NCBI GenBank assembly: GCA_964531025.1
Contig: CAZHDY010000001.1
Location: forward strand, 62,001-126,000
Direction: 5' to 3'
DNA: 64,000 nucleotides
DNA from: CALMEC01 sp964531025
Lineage (GTDB): Bacteria > Actinomycetota > Thermoleophilia > Miltoncostaeales > Miltoncostaeaceae
Each line of letters starts with the position of its first letter. Position 1 is the first letter of the stretch. The notes beneath the pieces were generated by a model. It ran no database searches, was not told the origin of the DNA, and saw only the letters and a list, made by a program, of their open reading frames with translations. The position numbers and the translations under genes are program-made. Below, piece by piece: positions 51,345-60,293 of this stretch.

Positions 51345-52987
51345 TACCAGCGCCCGCTTCGCAGCACCCCGACCAATACGACCATGGCCAGGATCGTTCC
51401 GCTCGCCATACCGGCGACCGCCAGGACGTTGAAGCCCAGGACGGTGGGCCCCGAGTCGCCGAATGCACCCACGATGGCCGAGCCCAGGAAGATCGAGGCG
51501 GCGATGATCGCCATGGCGAAGCGGTTGCTGGCGCCCAGGGCTCGCTCGGTGGATTCGGTGAAGCCCTCCTGCTGGATCGCGATCTTGAGCTCACCCTCGC
51601 GGAGCTCGTCCATGAGGTCGTGCACCTGGAACGGGAGCTCCATGAGCGCGTCCTTGTACCGGTCGCCCCGGTTGCGGATGCGTCCGACCAGGACGTCCGG
51701 CCGGTACTTGTTCATCACCAGCCGGCGCGCGTGGGGACGGGCGGTCTCGAACACGTTGTAGTCGGGGGCGACGTCCATGGCGACCCCGGCCAGGGTGGCG
51801 AGCGTCTTGTCGAGCACCACCCAGCGGGCCGGGAGACGGATACCCAGCTGGTACACCGTCTGGAGGACGTCGCGCAGCAGCTCACGCACGTCGAGATCCT
51901 CCAGCGTGATCCCCCAGTAGCGCTGCATGATCACGCCGAGCTGATCGCGCAGTTCGTCCTCGCGCTCGGTCGGATAGCGCACGCCGAGATCCCGAAGGCG
52001 GCGCGGCAGGCGATCGATGCGGTTCTCGACCATGTCGATGAACAGGTGGATCGCGGCCTGACGGTCCGCCACCGAGAGCTGTCCGACCATGCCGAAGTCG
52101 ACCAGGCCGATGCGGTCGGGCCCCTGGACCATGATGTTCGCGGGGTGCGGATCCCCGTGGAAGACGCCGTGATCGAAGACCATGGTCATCCAGGTCTCGC
52201 TGATCCGCGCGGCGAGGGTCCGGCGGTCCTCGGCGGACCACTCGGTGAAGTCGATGTTGTTGAGCGTGGTCCCCGGGATGCGTTCCATGACGAGGACCCG
52301 TGTCGAGGTGGCCTCCCAGATCACCTCGGGGATGACCACGTTCTCGTCGTCGGTGAATCCGCGCCGTGCCACATCGACATTGCGGGCCTCGATGCGGTAG
52401 TCGAGCTCCTGACGGATCGCCCGCCGGAACTCGGCGACGACGGCCACCGTGTCGACGAACTGCAGTCGCCGTACCCGCGACTTGGCCACGCGCGCGATGT
52501 GCTCGAGGAGCGCGAGGTCGGAGTTGATGGTCTCCGCGGCATCCGGACGCTGGACCTTGACGACGACCTCGCGGCCGTCGAGCAGGGTCGCGGCATGCAC
52601 CTGGCCGATGCTCGCCGCTGCCAGTGGTTCTTCATCGAATGACGAGAAGCGGTCGTCGATGGGTCCGACGTCCGTCTCGATGACGCCCTTGGCGATCGCC
52701 CAGTCGAAGGGCTGCACGCGGTCCTGAAGACGGCGGAGTTCCGATACGACGTCCGGGGGGAGGAGATCGGGACGGGTGGAGAGCATCTGCCCGAACTTGA
52801 CGAACGTCGGCCCGAGCTCGTCGAACATCTTGGCCAGGCGCTCGCCCCGGCTGCCCTCCGGGGGCATCTCGTCGACGCGGCGGCGGGCGCCGCGGCTGTG
52901 GAGGAGGAACCCGAACCCGTTGCGCGCCGCGATCTCGGCGATCCGGCGCACGCGCGCGATCGTTTGACGTCGTTCCCCGTATCCCAT
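51344..52987 (-). CDS. AarF/UbiB-family atypical kinase-like protein
   Basis: A 547-residue ADCK/UbiB protein. It contains the KxGQ motif (K64-F-G-Q), the A-rich ATP loop AAASIGQVHAA, the lysine at VVVKVQRP (K144), and the catalytic HGDPHPANI. Two membrane segments at the C-terminus (about 495-545) anchor it. The family supports isoprenoid lipid or quinone metabolism through an ATPase/lipid-extraction activity. It heads a chain with recJ and rel, joined by overlapping stop and start codons, which may reflect expression only. Confidence 0.92.
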   Translation of the reverse strand: MGYGERRQTIARVRRIAEIAARNGFGFLLHSRGARRRVDEMPPEGSRGERLAKMFDELGPTFVKFGQMLSTRPDLLPPDVVSELRRLQDRVQPFDWAIAKGVIETDVGPIDDRFSSFDEEPLAAASIGQVHAATLLDGREVVVKVQRPDAAETINSDLALLEHIARVAKSRVRRLQFVDTVAVVAEFRRAIRQELDYRIEARNVDVARRGFTDDENVVIPEVIWEATSTRVLVMERIPGTTLNNIDFTEWSAEDRRTLAARISETWMTMVFDHGVFHGDPHPANIMVQGPDRIGLVDFGMVGQLSVADRQAAIHLFIDMVENRIDRLPRRLRDLGVRYPTEREDELRDQLGVIMQRYWGITLEDLDVRELLRDVLQTVYQLGIRLPARWVVLDKTLATLAGVAMDVAPDYNVFETARPHARRLVMNKYRPDVLVGRIRNRGDRYKDALMELPFQVHDLMDELREGELKIAIQQEGFTESTERALGASNRFAMAIIAASIFLGSAIVGAFGDSGPTVLGFNVLAVAGMASGTILAMVVLVGVLRSGRW

Positions 52988-53141
52988 GAGAGGACGAGGC
53001 TAGCAAGCAGACGCGGGGTGTCGGACCCGGGGATCGTGCGCTTCACCGTTTGCACGGATCACCTGCCGGGACCGGCGGCGAGCGCCACGTCGACCGGTGG
53101 TTACGTCCGGTGGCCGGCCAGGGATGGGTGGATTGACCGCT

Positions 53142-53174
53142 GGTCCGGCGGGCGGATCGTCCGCCTGCCGGACC
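53142..53174 (-). terminator. Strong hairpin downstream of the first SecDF-linked paralogue
   Basis: A 15-base-pair stem (GGTCCGGC... with ...GCCGGACC, one G-U pair) and a three-base loop TCG, ending 21 bases after the TGA at 53196. It probably ends the yajC-secDF-paralogue transcript; no T-run. Confidence 0.65.
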
Positions 53175-53195
53175 GGCCGCCAGCAGGCGGCGGGG

Positions 53196-55388
53196 TCAGT
53201 GGATCTCGAAGGTACCGCTGGCGGCGAAGGACCCTCCGTCCGCCGAACGCAGGCGAAGACTGAATCCGTCGACCGTCGGCGCGAAACCGGGCTCCATGAC
53301 CACCTCGAGATCCTCCGCGGAACAGTTGACGAGTCCCTCGACGATGAGGACCAGTGTTCCGGATGCGACGGGACCGGTGATCGGACCCAGCTGCCAGCGT
53401 GACGGCGGCGGAACGACCTGCGAACGGTAGGTCACCCCGCTGACGGTCTCCTGCCCGGCCGCCGCTGCGTGGGCGCCGAGGGCGAAGCGACCGCGCCGGG
53501 CAGCGGTTTCGATGACCGGGACGTCGGTGGTGGCCTCCTTCGGCGGCGCGGCTGAGGCAGGTGGTGCGGCGACGGCGGGCACGGCGGGCCGGGGCGCGGG
53601 ACCGGTCGACGGGCGAAGACGGGCCCAGCGCTGGGTGGGGCTGAGCGCCTCGGCCGGCTTCACCGGGGCAGGCGTCATGTCGGCCCAGCTCCGGCGGGGG
53701 CTCGACGCATGGGTCACCGGTGAGGCGGCGGGCGCTTCGGAGACGGGTTCGGCAGGTGCAGGTGCGCCCCAGGAACCGATCGACGTCGGTGACGGCGTGG
53801 CGTCGTCGTACGACGACGCCTCAGCGTCGTCGCTCATCGGCGATGCGTCCTCCTCGCCGACGATCGAAGCGGGTGCGGCGATCGGTGCATCGACGGAAGG
53901 ACGCTCGTCCGTGGAGGTGACGTCATCGTCGGGACCGTCCTCGTAGTCCGTCTCGTCCATCTGGACGCGAGCGGAGAGGTGGTGCAGCGTCTCGAGTGCC
54001 GGACGGCGAACGGGAAGCGCATCGTGCGATCCTCCGATCTCCTCCACGGCCGCGGGCACGGACGGCTCGGACACCACGTACCGAGGTGCCTCGTCGTCCG
54101 GGATCGGGGACGGCGACCACTCCTCATCGGACGGACCGTCGAACCCGTCGTCGGAGGTGAGGCTGGCGTCGTCGGAGGGCACGGCGGCAAATGTACTCGT
54201 TTCGACCTCGGAGAGATCACGTGTGTCGACGGGCTCCCAGGTCGCCTCGTCGAACGCCGGCTCCAGGGCGCCGGTGTCCTCGCCCATGGAGATGCCGGTC
54301 GCCTCGCTGACGAGCTGATCGGCCGAGGGGAGCTCGGTGTCTTCGGATGCCCAGTCGGGATCGGAGCTGACCACGTCGAGGTCACTCTCGTCCACGGGTG
54401 CGGCCGTGGTCCAATCGGCGGAATCCGGATCGGTCCAGCCATCGCCGGAAGCGGGAGCCGGGATGTCGTCGGTCCACTCCTCGTCCGACAGGGCCCACGC
54501 CCGCGTCGGGTCGGCGGTCTCCCCGGACGATGGCCACTCGGACTCCGGCTCCTCCCATTCGCCCGACGGTGGCGGGGTCCACTCGGCCTCGACCGGGTCC
54601 TGCGGAGCCCAGTCTGTGGCATTGGAGGCCTCGGGGGCCCAGGACGTATCGTCCACCGGTGTCCATTCGAACGGGTCGGGCTCCGCCCACGCCTCCGACG
54701 ACGGCACGAGGTCGTCCGTGTTCATCCGGGACGGGTCCTCGGCCGGCGCCCATTCGGTGGTCTCGGCAGAGGTCCACTCCTGCGTCAGGTCCGTGGGGTC
54801 GATGTCGGCGAACCCGGGGACGGGGTCACCCGGTTCGGGCGTCCAGACGGGCTGCTCCGCCCCTTCGGCGAAGGGCGTGGGGTCGAGGTTCTCGATGCCG
54901 CCGGGGTCCGCACCCGGGACGGGATCGAACACGGCGGATGAGGTCCCGTCCACGTCGATCCATGCCTCGCCGGGAGCCGGCCAGCCGGGCGGCGGCATCG
55001 CGTCGTCCACAACGGGTGGCACGGGCATCGACTCGGGGGTCACTGCCGAAGCGGTGACCGGTGCGACCGATGCCACGGGAACGGTCTCCGGTGACGGTGG
55101 GACGTCCGCGATCGGAGATGCGGGCTCCATGTCGGCGTCCTTCGTGCCGCGCCGACGGCGCTTCCCCTTGTCGGCCTTGGCACGGCGCGAACGCTTCTCC
55201 TTGACGGGCTTCTCGGCCTTCACCTTCTTCGTCTTGGGCGGCTTCTCCGCCTTCGGTGCCTTGGCGGACTTCGCGCCGCTGACAGCGGCCGACTGTCGGC
55301 GCTTGACGATCAGAAGCACCAGGAGGAGCACCACGACGGCGCCGATCCCAGCCTTCTGGATCACGGTGAGTTCATTGAGGAACGACAT
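53196..55388 (-). CDS. Membrane-anchored acidic Trp-repeat protein (SecDF-linked paralogue A)
   Basis: A 730-residue protein of no known family. One N-terminal membrane helix (about 12-30), then a Lys/Arg-rich stretch, a long acidic low-complexity region (about 90-470) where Trp recurs every 7-12 residues in EWTP/EWAP/DWA-like units, a Ser/Pro-rich spacer, and an ~80-residue C-terminal beta domain. That last domain is clearly related to the end of the next gene upstream (GFAPTVDGFSLRLRSADGGSF against GFRPNPDGFVLLILSAEAGAF). The start is ATG at 55388 with GGGAG upstream; 20 residues further 5' are not used. It may be an envelope-associated protein; topology of the stalk is unclear. Confidence 0.7.
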   Translation of the reverse strand: MSFLNELTVIQKAGIGAVVVLLLVLLIVKRRQSAAVSGAKSAKAPKAEKPPKTKKVKAEKPVKEKRSRRAKADKGKRRRRGTKDADMEPASPIADVPPSPETVPVASVAPVTASAVTPESMPVPPVVDDAMPPPGWPAPGEAWIDVDGTSSAVFDPVPGADPGGIENLDPTPFAEGAEQPVWTPEPGDPVPGFADIDPTDLTQEWTSAETTEWAPAEDPSRMNTDDLVPSSEAWAEPDPFEWTPVDDTSWAPEASNATDWAPQDPVEAEWTPPPSGEWEEPESEWPSSGETADPTRAWALSDEEWTDDIPAPASGDGWTDPDSADWTTAAPVDESDLDVVSSDPDWASEDTELPSADQLVSEATGISMGEDTGALEPAFDEATWEPVDTRDLSEVETSTFAAVPSDDASLTSDDGFDGPSDEEWSPSPIPDDEAPRYVVSEPSVPAAVEEIGGSHDALPVRRPALETLHHLSARVQMDETDYEDGPDDDVTSTDERPSVDAPIAAPASIVGEEDASPMSDDAEASSYDDATPSPTSIGSWGAPAPAEPVSEAPAASPVTHASSPRRSWADMTPAPVKPAEALSPTQRWARLRPSTGPAPRPAVPAVAAPPASAAPPKEATTDVPVIETAARRGRFALGAHAAAAGQETVSGVTYRSQVVPPPSRWQLGPITGPVASGTLVLIVEGLVNCSAEDLEVVMEPGFAPTVDGFSLRLRSADGGSFAASGTFEIH

Positions 55389-55531
55389 CGCGTCAGGACT
55401 CCCTATATCTGAGGCCGCTGTTGAGGAGGCGTGGGTCGCGGCACTCATAGGTGCCTATCGGCCCCTTGCAGGGACATCTTGAGAAAAAATCCGTCGGCAT
55501 CGGCTTCATCGTGGTGGTGCCCGCGGGAAGG

Positions 55532-56749
55532 CTACTCAGTCACGCGGTACGTACCGCGCGCCGAGAACGCTCCCGCCTCCGCGGAGAGGATCAGGAGGAC
55601 GAACCCGTCCGGATTCGGACGGAACCCCTCATCGTCCATCACGACCACCCCCTGTGGTGCGACGTTCACCAGGTCGAGGCTTGCGAGTTCGACGGCCTCG
55701 GCCGATACCGACACGGGCAGTGTGCGAGGAAAGGTCACCGCCGTGATCGTCCCCTCGCCGGGCGCCTGCGCGACGCCGGCCACGCTGAAATCGCCGGTCG
55801 CAAGGATCTCCGTCGCGGTCTGCGGTTCGGGGACCGGGACGGGACGCAGCGGGACGTCCGTCCGGCGCGCGCGACGGACGACGGATGTTTCCGGCACAGG
55901 TCCATCCGGTACGGGCGCCGCTTCGGTCTCCGTTCGCGCGATCGTGATCGGCGGATCGTCCTGCGACTCGGCGACCTCCGTCAGGTGCGCGTAGGCGAGG
56001 TTGACGCGCGGCGCGCCGTGGAACGGTGTCAGGCGTCGAAGCTCGGCCAGTGAACCCGAACGGCTGGCGACATCGGGAAGGTCGATCTCACCCACCCCGA
56101 CCTCGGACGCACCCCAGGCCCACCTACCGATCGCCTCGGCCGGATCCCCGATGGGCACTGTGGCGGCGGGGGCTTCCGCGGTTCCCTTCCGCGAGATCAG
56201 GGGCGTGACCGTTCCGAGCACGTCCGGACCCGTCGGCGTCATATCGTCGGGGCGCGCGAACGTCAGCCGTGTCCGGCCCACCTCGGGACGGACAGCCGGA
56301 TCGTCCGCGTCGATCGTCGAATCGGCCACCTCGTGCACGGTCTCGTCCGGGGACGCGGTCGGAATATGTTCTTCGCCGTCATCCGAGTCGCCGTGATCCG
56401 CCGTCATCGGGACGGGCTCCACGGTCGCCGCCGACGGATCCGTCCGGTCACGGCCTGTGAACCGGAGCGCGGGTACACGCGGGGTGCCGGTGAGCGAGGG
56501 GTCGTCGTCGATCGTGGCCCTGCCGGGCGGTGTGAGGTCGCCCGGCTCGACGAACGGCGCGAGGAACACGCCGGCGCTCTGTTGATCCGCGGCGGCGTCG
56601 TGTCGATCTGCCCGATCACCGAGACCCGTGTCGTGGCGACGGGGCGCCCGACGCATATCGCGCACCAGGACGACGTAGGTGATGACGGCCGCGACCGCGG
56701 CGGAGAGAATGAGACGCAGACGCATGCTGCCCCGTTTCGACTCCGTCAC
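55532..56749 (-). CDS. Membrane-anchored stalk protein (SecDF-linked paralogue B)
   Basis: A 405-residue protein directly after secDF. A basic N-terminus and one membrane helix (about 12-27) are followed by an Arg/Asp-rich segment, a long acidic Pro/Thr-rich stalk, and a C-terminal beta domain of about 85 residues shared with the downstream neighbour. The start is GTG at 56749 with GAGAGGA six bases upstream; an ATG at 56725 is possible. The frame continues upstream into secDF, where composition becomes Arg-rich and implausible, so that part is excluded. Family unknown; position suggests a link with SecDF/YajC or the envelope. Confidence 0.7.
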   Translation of the reverse strand: MTESKRGSMRLRLILSAAVAAVITYVVLVRDMRRAPRRHDTGLGDRADRHDAAADQQSAGVFLAPFVEPGDLTPPGRATIDDDPSLTGTPRVPALRFTGRDRTDPSAATVEPVPMTADHGDSDDGEEHIPTASPDETVHEVADSTIDADDPAVRPEVGRTRLTFARPDDMTPTGPDVLGTVTPLISRKGTAEAPAATVPIGDPAEAIGRWAWGASEVGVGEIDLPDVASRSGSLAELRRLTPFHGAPRVNLAYAHLTEVAESQDDPPITIARTETEAAPVPDGPVPETSVVRRARRTDVPLRPVPVPEPQTATEILATGDFSVAGVAQAPGEGTITAVTFPRTLPVSVSAEAVELASLDLVNVAPQGVVVMDDEGFRPNPDGFVLLILSAEAGAFSARGTYRVTE

Positions 56750-56789
56750 GGCCGGTCCTCTCACGCCGCCGGGTGCCCCATCGGAATCC

Positions 56790-59720
56790 CTACCTCCGCC
56801 GCTTTCGCTGGACGTTGCGGTGGCGGCGCTCGCGCGGTGGCGGAGGCGGTGCCTTCGGCGTGTCGTCCGTGGATTCGGCCTCCGGCGCGTCCTTCGACCC
56901 GACGTCCGGCGTCTCTGCATCAGACGAGGTTTCGGCGTCGGCCACCGGGGCGTCGTCGATCGATATGTCCTCGGCGGGCTCCGTCGTCGGTGTGGCGGCG
57001 GGCTCGTCGAGCCCCTCGTCACCCAGCGGACCGAGGTGCAGGGTGTCCGACGCCCCGACGTCCGCGCCGGCCATCGCAGCCTCGGCGCGCTTCAGTGCGG
57101 CGACGTCGACGATGTCGGCATCGACCTGGGCGGCGCGCGCGGCGCGCTTGGCTTCGCGTGCGGCCAGCTTGCGCTGATCCGGCTCACGTTCCTTCCAGAT
57201 ACCGGCGAGCGGTGCCGCGATGAACAGCGACGAGACACCACCGGTCAGGATTCCGACGAGCAGCGCGAACGAGAAGTCGTTCAGCGACTCACCGCCGAAG
57301 ATGTACAGCGCCAGCACCGGCAGCAGTGTCGACAGCATGGCCAGGATCGACCGGTTCAACGTCTCGTGGACCGATCGGTTCACGATGTCGCGGTACGGGC
57401 GACCGCGCATGAGGGGCTCGTTCTCACGTATGCGGTCGAACACGATCACGACGTCGTAGAGCGAGTACCCGAGGATCGTCAGGAACGCGGCCACCGACTC
57501 TCCGGTGACCTCCTTCCCCGATATCGAGTACACGGTTATCGAGAACCACACCACGTGCACCACGGTCAGGAGTGCCGGCAACGCCAGCTTGATCTCGAAT
57601 CGCAGCGTCAGGTAGGCCGTGATCGCGAAGAACGAGAAGAAGATCGCCCACATCGCGTTCCTGACGACATCGCGTCCGAACGTCGGTCCGACGTTCTCGG
57701 ACAGGAGCCGTTCGGTTCCCGGGAACTTCTGCTCGAAAGCGACACGCATCTGATCGCTCTGGTTGTTCTTCAGCTCCTGGGTGACGACCGTGTAGCCCTC
57801 ACGGTTCTGTTCCTTGAAGCTCTGGACCTTCGCATCGGGGTAGCCGAGCTCGGTGACGAGTCCGCGCACGGCGTCCTCGGACGGCAACTGCTGGGTGAAG
57901 GCGAACTGCTGCTTCGATCCACCCGTGAAGTCCATGCCCTGTTCGATACCGCGCGTGAACACGACGGCGAGGCCCAGGATGAGCGGGATGAACGAGATGC
58001 CGATCCAGAACTTCCACCGGCCGACCACGTCCATCTTCCAGCGTGGCTCGCGTGACTCGAGTCCGATCAGCTTCTCGTTCTTGAACAGCTTCGTGTCGAC
58101 GAGGAGTCCCAGGAGCGCCGGAGTGGCGATGATCGCGGTGAACAGCGCCAGCAGGACACCGATGAGGAGCATGAACGCGAATCCACGCGGGCCGGACGTC
58201 GACAGCAGGAAGATGAAGACGGCCGTGACCAGGGTCACGATGTTTCCGTCGATGATCGCCGTGATGCCCCGGCGATAACCGGAGAGCACGGACGTTCGCG
58301 CGGGTCTGCCCTGCCTCATCTCCTCACGCACGCGTTCGAAGATGATGATGCTGGCGTCCGAGGCCACACCCACCGACAGGATCACACCGGCGAGACCCGG
58401 GAGCGTCAATGCGACCGGTATGAGCTTCACGATCGCGAACAGGTAGATGCCGTAGATGACGAGCACCATCGTCGCGATCACGCCGAGCACACGGTAGTAG
58501 GCGATCAGACCGAGCACGACGAGCGCGATACCGATGATCGCCGCGACCAGCCCCTGACGGAGCGATTCCTCACCGAGGGTGGCTCCGACGAGAGATGTGC
58601 TGACCTTGGTCAGGCTGATCGGGATGGATCCGGAGGCGATCTGGTTCGCGAGGGTGCTCGCGGACTTCTCGGTGAAGCCGCCGCCGCCGATCTCGGCGCT
58701 GTCGCTGTCGATGCCTTTGGGGTTGTCGACGTAGCTCACGTACGGGCGCGAGATGATGACCCCGTCCAGCGCGAGCGCGAAGGTGTTGAAACGTTCGGGA
58801 CCCGTGCCGGGGCGCATCTCCCTCTGCGCGTCGTCGACGAGCTCCTTCGTCAGGTCGGCGAAGCGGTTACGGCCCTTGTCGGTGAACTGGATCGCCACCG
58901 ACGGCCGGTTCAGCGTGTCGAAGGCGAGGTTCGCGCCCTTGATGTCCTGACCGGACGCGCCGGGCCGGTCGTACAGCAGCACGCACGGACCGTTGTCGAC
59001 GCCGCAGAGCGGCGCGTCCTCGTAGGGGCCCTCGAAGTTGGTCGCGTCGGTGACGATCGTGAAGCCGGCCGGCAAGACCTGGGTCGTGAAGGCCTTGGGG
59101 TTCTTCTGCCACTCGGCGAACAGGGTGGGATCGGCAGCCTCCGTCCGGCGGCGGAGGGTGTCCAGCGAGGTGAACGGTCCGCCCTCGACCCCGGCGACGA
59201 GCTTGTGCTGGGCGCCGGCGCGGAACAGGTAGAACGACGGTGCCGCGTTCTGCGGGAGGTCGGTCGGCGTGGGCTGCTGCTTCGCGTACTGGATCAGCGC
59301 GTAGAGGTCGAGCGTCGGGTTGACCCCCTGAGGCTCCCCCCCCTGGCGCGTGTCGTATCCGACCAGGCTCCGCTGATAGTTGTAGATCTGGAGTTGCGCC
59401 GCTTTGACCAGGTCGTCGACCACCGACTCGTCCTCGACGCCCGGCAGTGCCACGCGGATCTTGTCGGACCCCTGCACCTGGATCTCGGGCTCGCTGACGC
59501 CGAGGCGGTTGACGCGGTTGTTGATCGTGTTGACCGCGCGCCTCAGGGTGTCCGGGGTGACCTCCGCGTCCTGCGTGGGACTCGCCTTGAGGATCACCTC
59601 TGCGCCGCCCTGGAGGTCCAGGCCCAGCACGGTGGGCTTCAGCGCGATGGCCACGATGGACACCGCCACGAGGCCCAGCACCACCATGGCGTACAGCAGT
59701 GATCGTTTGCGAAGGGTCAT
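56790..59720 (-). CDS. secDF: SecD-SecF fusion, protein translocase accessory subunit
   Basis: A 976-residue fusion of SecD (about 1-555) and SecF (about 575-840), which use the proton motive force to pull preproteins out of SecYEG. SecD features are LGLDLQGGAEV (33-43), the large extracytoplasmic P1 region and the conserved membrane motif LPGLAGVILSVGVASDASI. SecF features are FTGGSKQQF and the helix LGYSLYDVVIVFDRIRENE. A 130-residue acidic cytoplasmic extension follows, ending in RRKRRR. Fusion of D and F is known in several lineages. It lies downstream of yajC across 178 bases, in which only weak structure is seen. Confidence 0.96.
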   Translation of the reverse strand: MTLRKRSLLYAMVVLGLVAVSIVAIALKPTVLGLDLQGGAEVILKASPTQDAEVTPDTLRRAVNTINNRVNRLGVSEPEIQVQGSDKIRVALPGVEDESVVDDLVKAAQLQIYNYQRSLVGYDTRQGGEPQGVNPTLDLYALIQYAKQQPTPTDLPQNAAPSFYLFRAGAQHKLVAGVEGGPFTSLDTLRRRTEAADPTLFAEWQKNPKAFTTQVLPAGFTIVTDATNFEGPYEDAPLCGVDNGPCVLLYDRPGASGQDIKGANLAFDTLNRPSVAIQFTDKGRNRFADLTKELVDDAQREMRPGTGPERFNTFALALDGVIISRPYVSYVDNPKGIDSDSAEIGGGGFTEKSASTLANQIASGSIPISLTKVSTSLVGATLGEESLRQGLVAAIIGIALVVLGLIAYYRVLGVIATMVLVIYGIYLFAIVKLIPVALTLPGLAGVILSVGVASDASIIIFERVREEMRQGRPARTSVLSGYRRGITAIIDGNIVTLVTAVFIFLLSTSGPRGFAFMLLIGVLLALFTAIIATPALLGLLVDTKLFKNEKLIGLESREPRWKMDVVGRWKFWIGISFIPLILGLAVVFTRGIEQGMDFTGGSKQQFAFTQQLPSEDAVRGLVTELGYPDAKVQSFKEQNREGYTVVTQELKNNQSDQMRVAFEQKFPGTERLLSENVGPTFGRDVVRNAMWAIFFSFFAITAYLTLRFEIKLALPALLTVVHVVWFSITVYSISGKEVTGESVAAFLTILGYSLYDVVIVFDRIRENEPLMRGRPYRDIVNRSVHETLNRSILAMLSTLLPVLALYIFGGESLNDFSFALLVGILTGGVSSLFIAAPLAGIWKEREPDQRKLAAREAKRAARAAQVDADIVDVAALKRAEAAMAGADVGASDTLHLGPLGDEGLDEPAATPTTEPAEDISIDDAPVADAETSSDAETPDVGSKDAPEAESTDDTPKAPPPPPRERRHRNVQRKRRR

Positions 59721-59898
59721 TCGGTTTGGAACTCCGTTTAGGCGGCGGGAGGCGAAACCTGCTCAGTCAGGAATGCGTACTCAGTGACCACGGGTGGACG
59801 ACCCGCCACGGGGAGCGACGCGGACCCGTCGGACGGGCGCGTACGGTGAGACCCATTCTGGATGCGCATGCAGACTGATTCGGTCGGGATCGGTGACG

Positions 59899-60201
59899 CT
59901 AGGAGGACATCACCGAAGCATCTGTCGGCATCGTGGCCTCATCCTTGACCAATCCGGTCACGGATGCCGTGGCGACGCGGATCTCGGTGTCCTCCGAGAC
60001 CTCGAGAAGCATGGTGCCCCCCTCCTCGATCTCGGTCACGATTCCGTAGATGCCCGCCATCGTGACGACCTCGTCCCCGGGCTTCAGGCTGGACTGAAGG
60101 CTCTGCATCTGCGCGGTGCGGCGCTTCTGCGGACGGATCACCAGGAAGTACATGAACGCGATGATCATCACGAAGAGGATGATCGGCGAAGCAGCTTGCA
60201 T
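59899..60201 (-). CDS. yajC: Preprotein translocase subunit YajC
   Basis: A 100-residue single-span membrane protein. The sequence SPIILFVMIIAFMYFLVIRPQKRR gives the membrane helix and the invariant RPQ motif, and the small domain after it (LKPGDEVVTMAGIYGIVTEIE) is typical. It forms part of the SecDF-YajC holocomplex. The start is ATG at 60201, giving the usual short N-terminus; the longer frame to 60237 adds an unlikely Arg-rich leader. Confidence 0.95.
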   Translation of the reverse strand: MQAASPIILFVMIIAFMYFLVIRPQKRRTAQMQSLQSSLKPGDEVVTMAGIYGIVTEIEEGGTMLLEVSEDTEIRVATASVTGLVKDEATMPTDASVMSS

Positions 60202-60293
60202 GCGGGAAGGCCTTGTTCGTGGGACTGCGGGCGACATTCGACGTTAGCAGAAGGGTTCGGAGTATCCGCACGGTCCTGCTACCGTGGCCCGCC

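Noticed and set aside
53900..55200. Long plus-strand frames opposite paralogue A (for example 54337-55482)
   Set aside because: Ser/Gly-rich shadows of the acidic stalk in antisense, with no ribosome site.
56750..57022. N-terminal extension of paralogue B overlapping the end of secDF
   Set aside because: Arg/Pro-rich shadow of the secDF tail in another frame; the GTG at 56749 has a good ribosome site.
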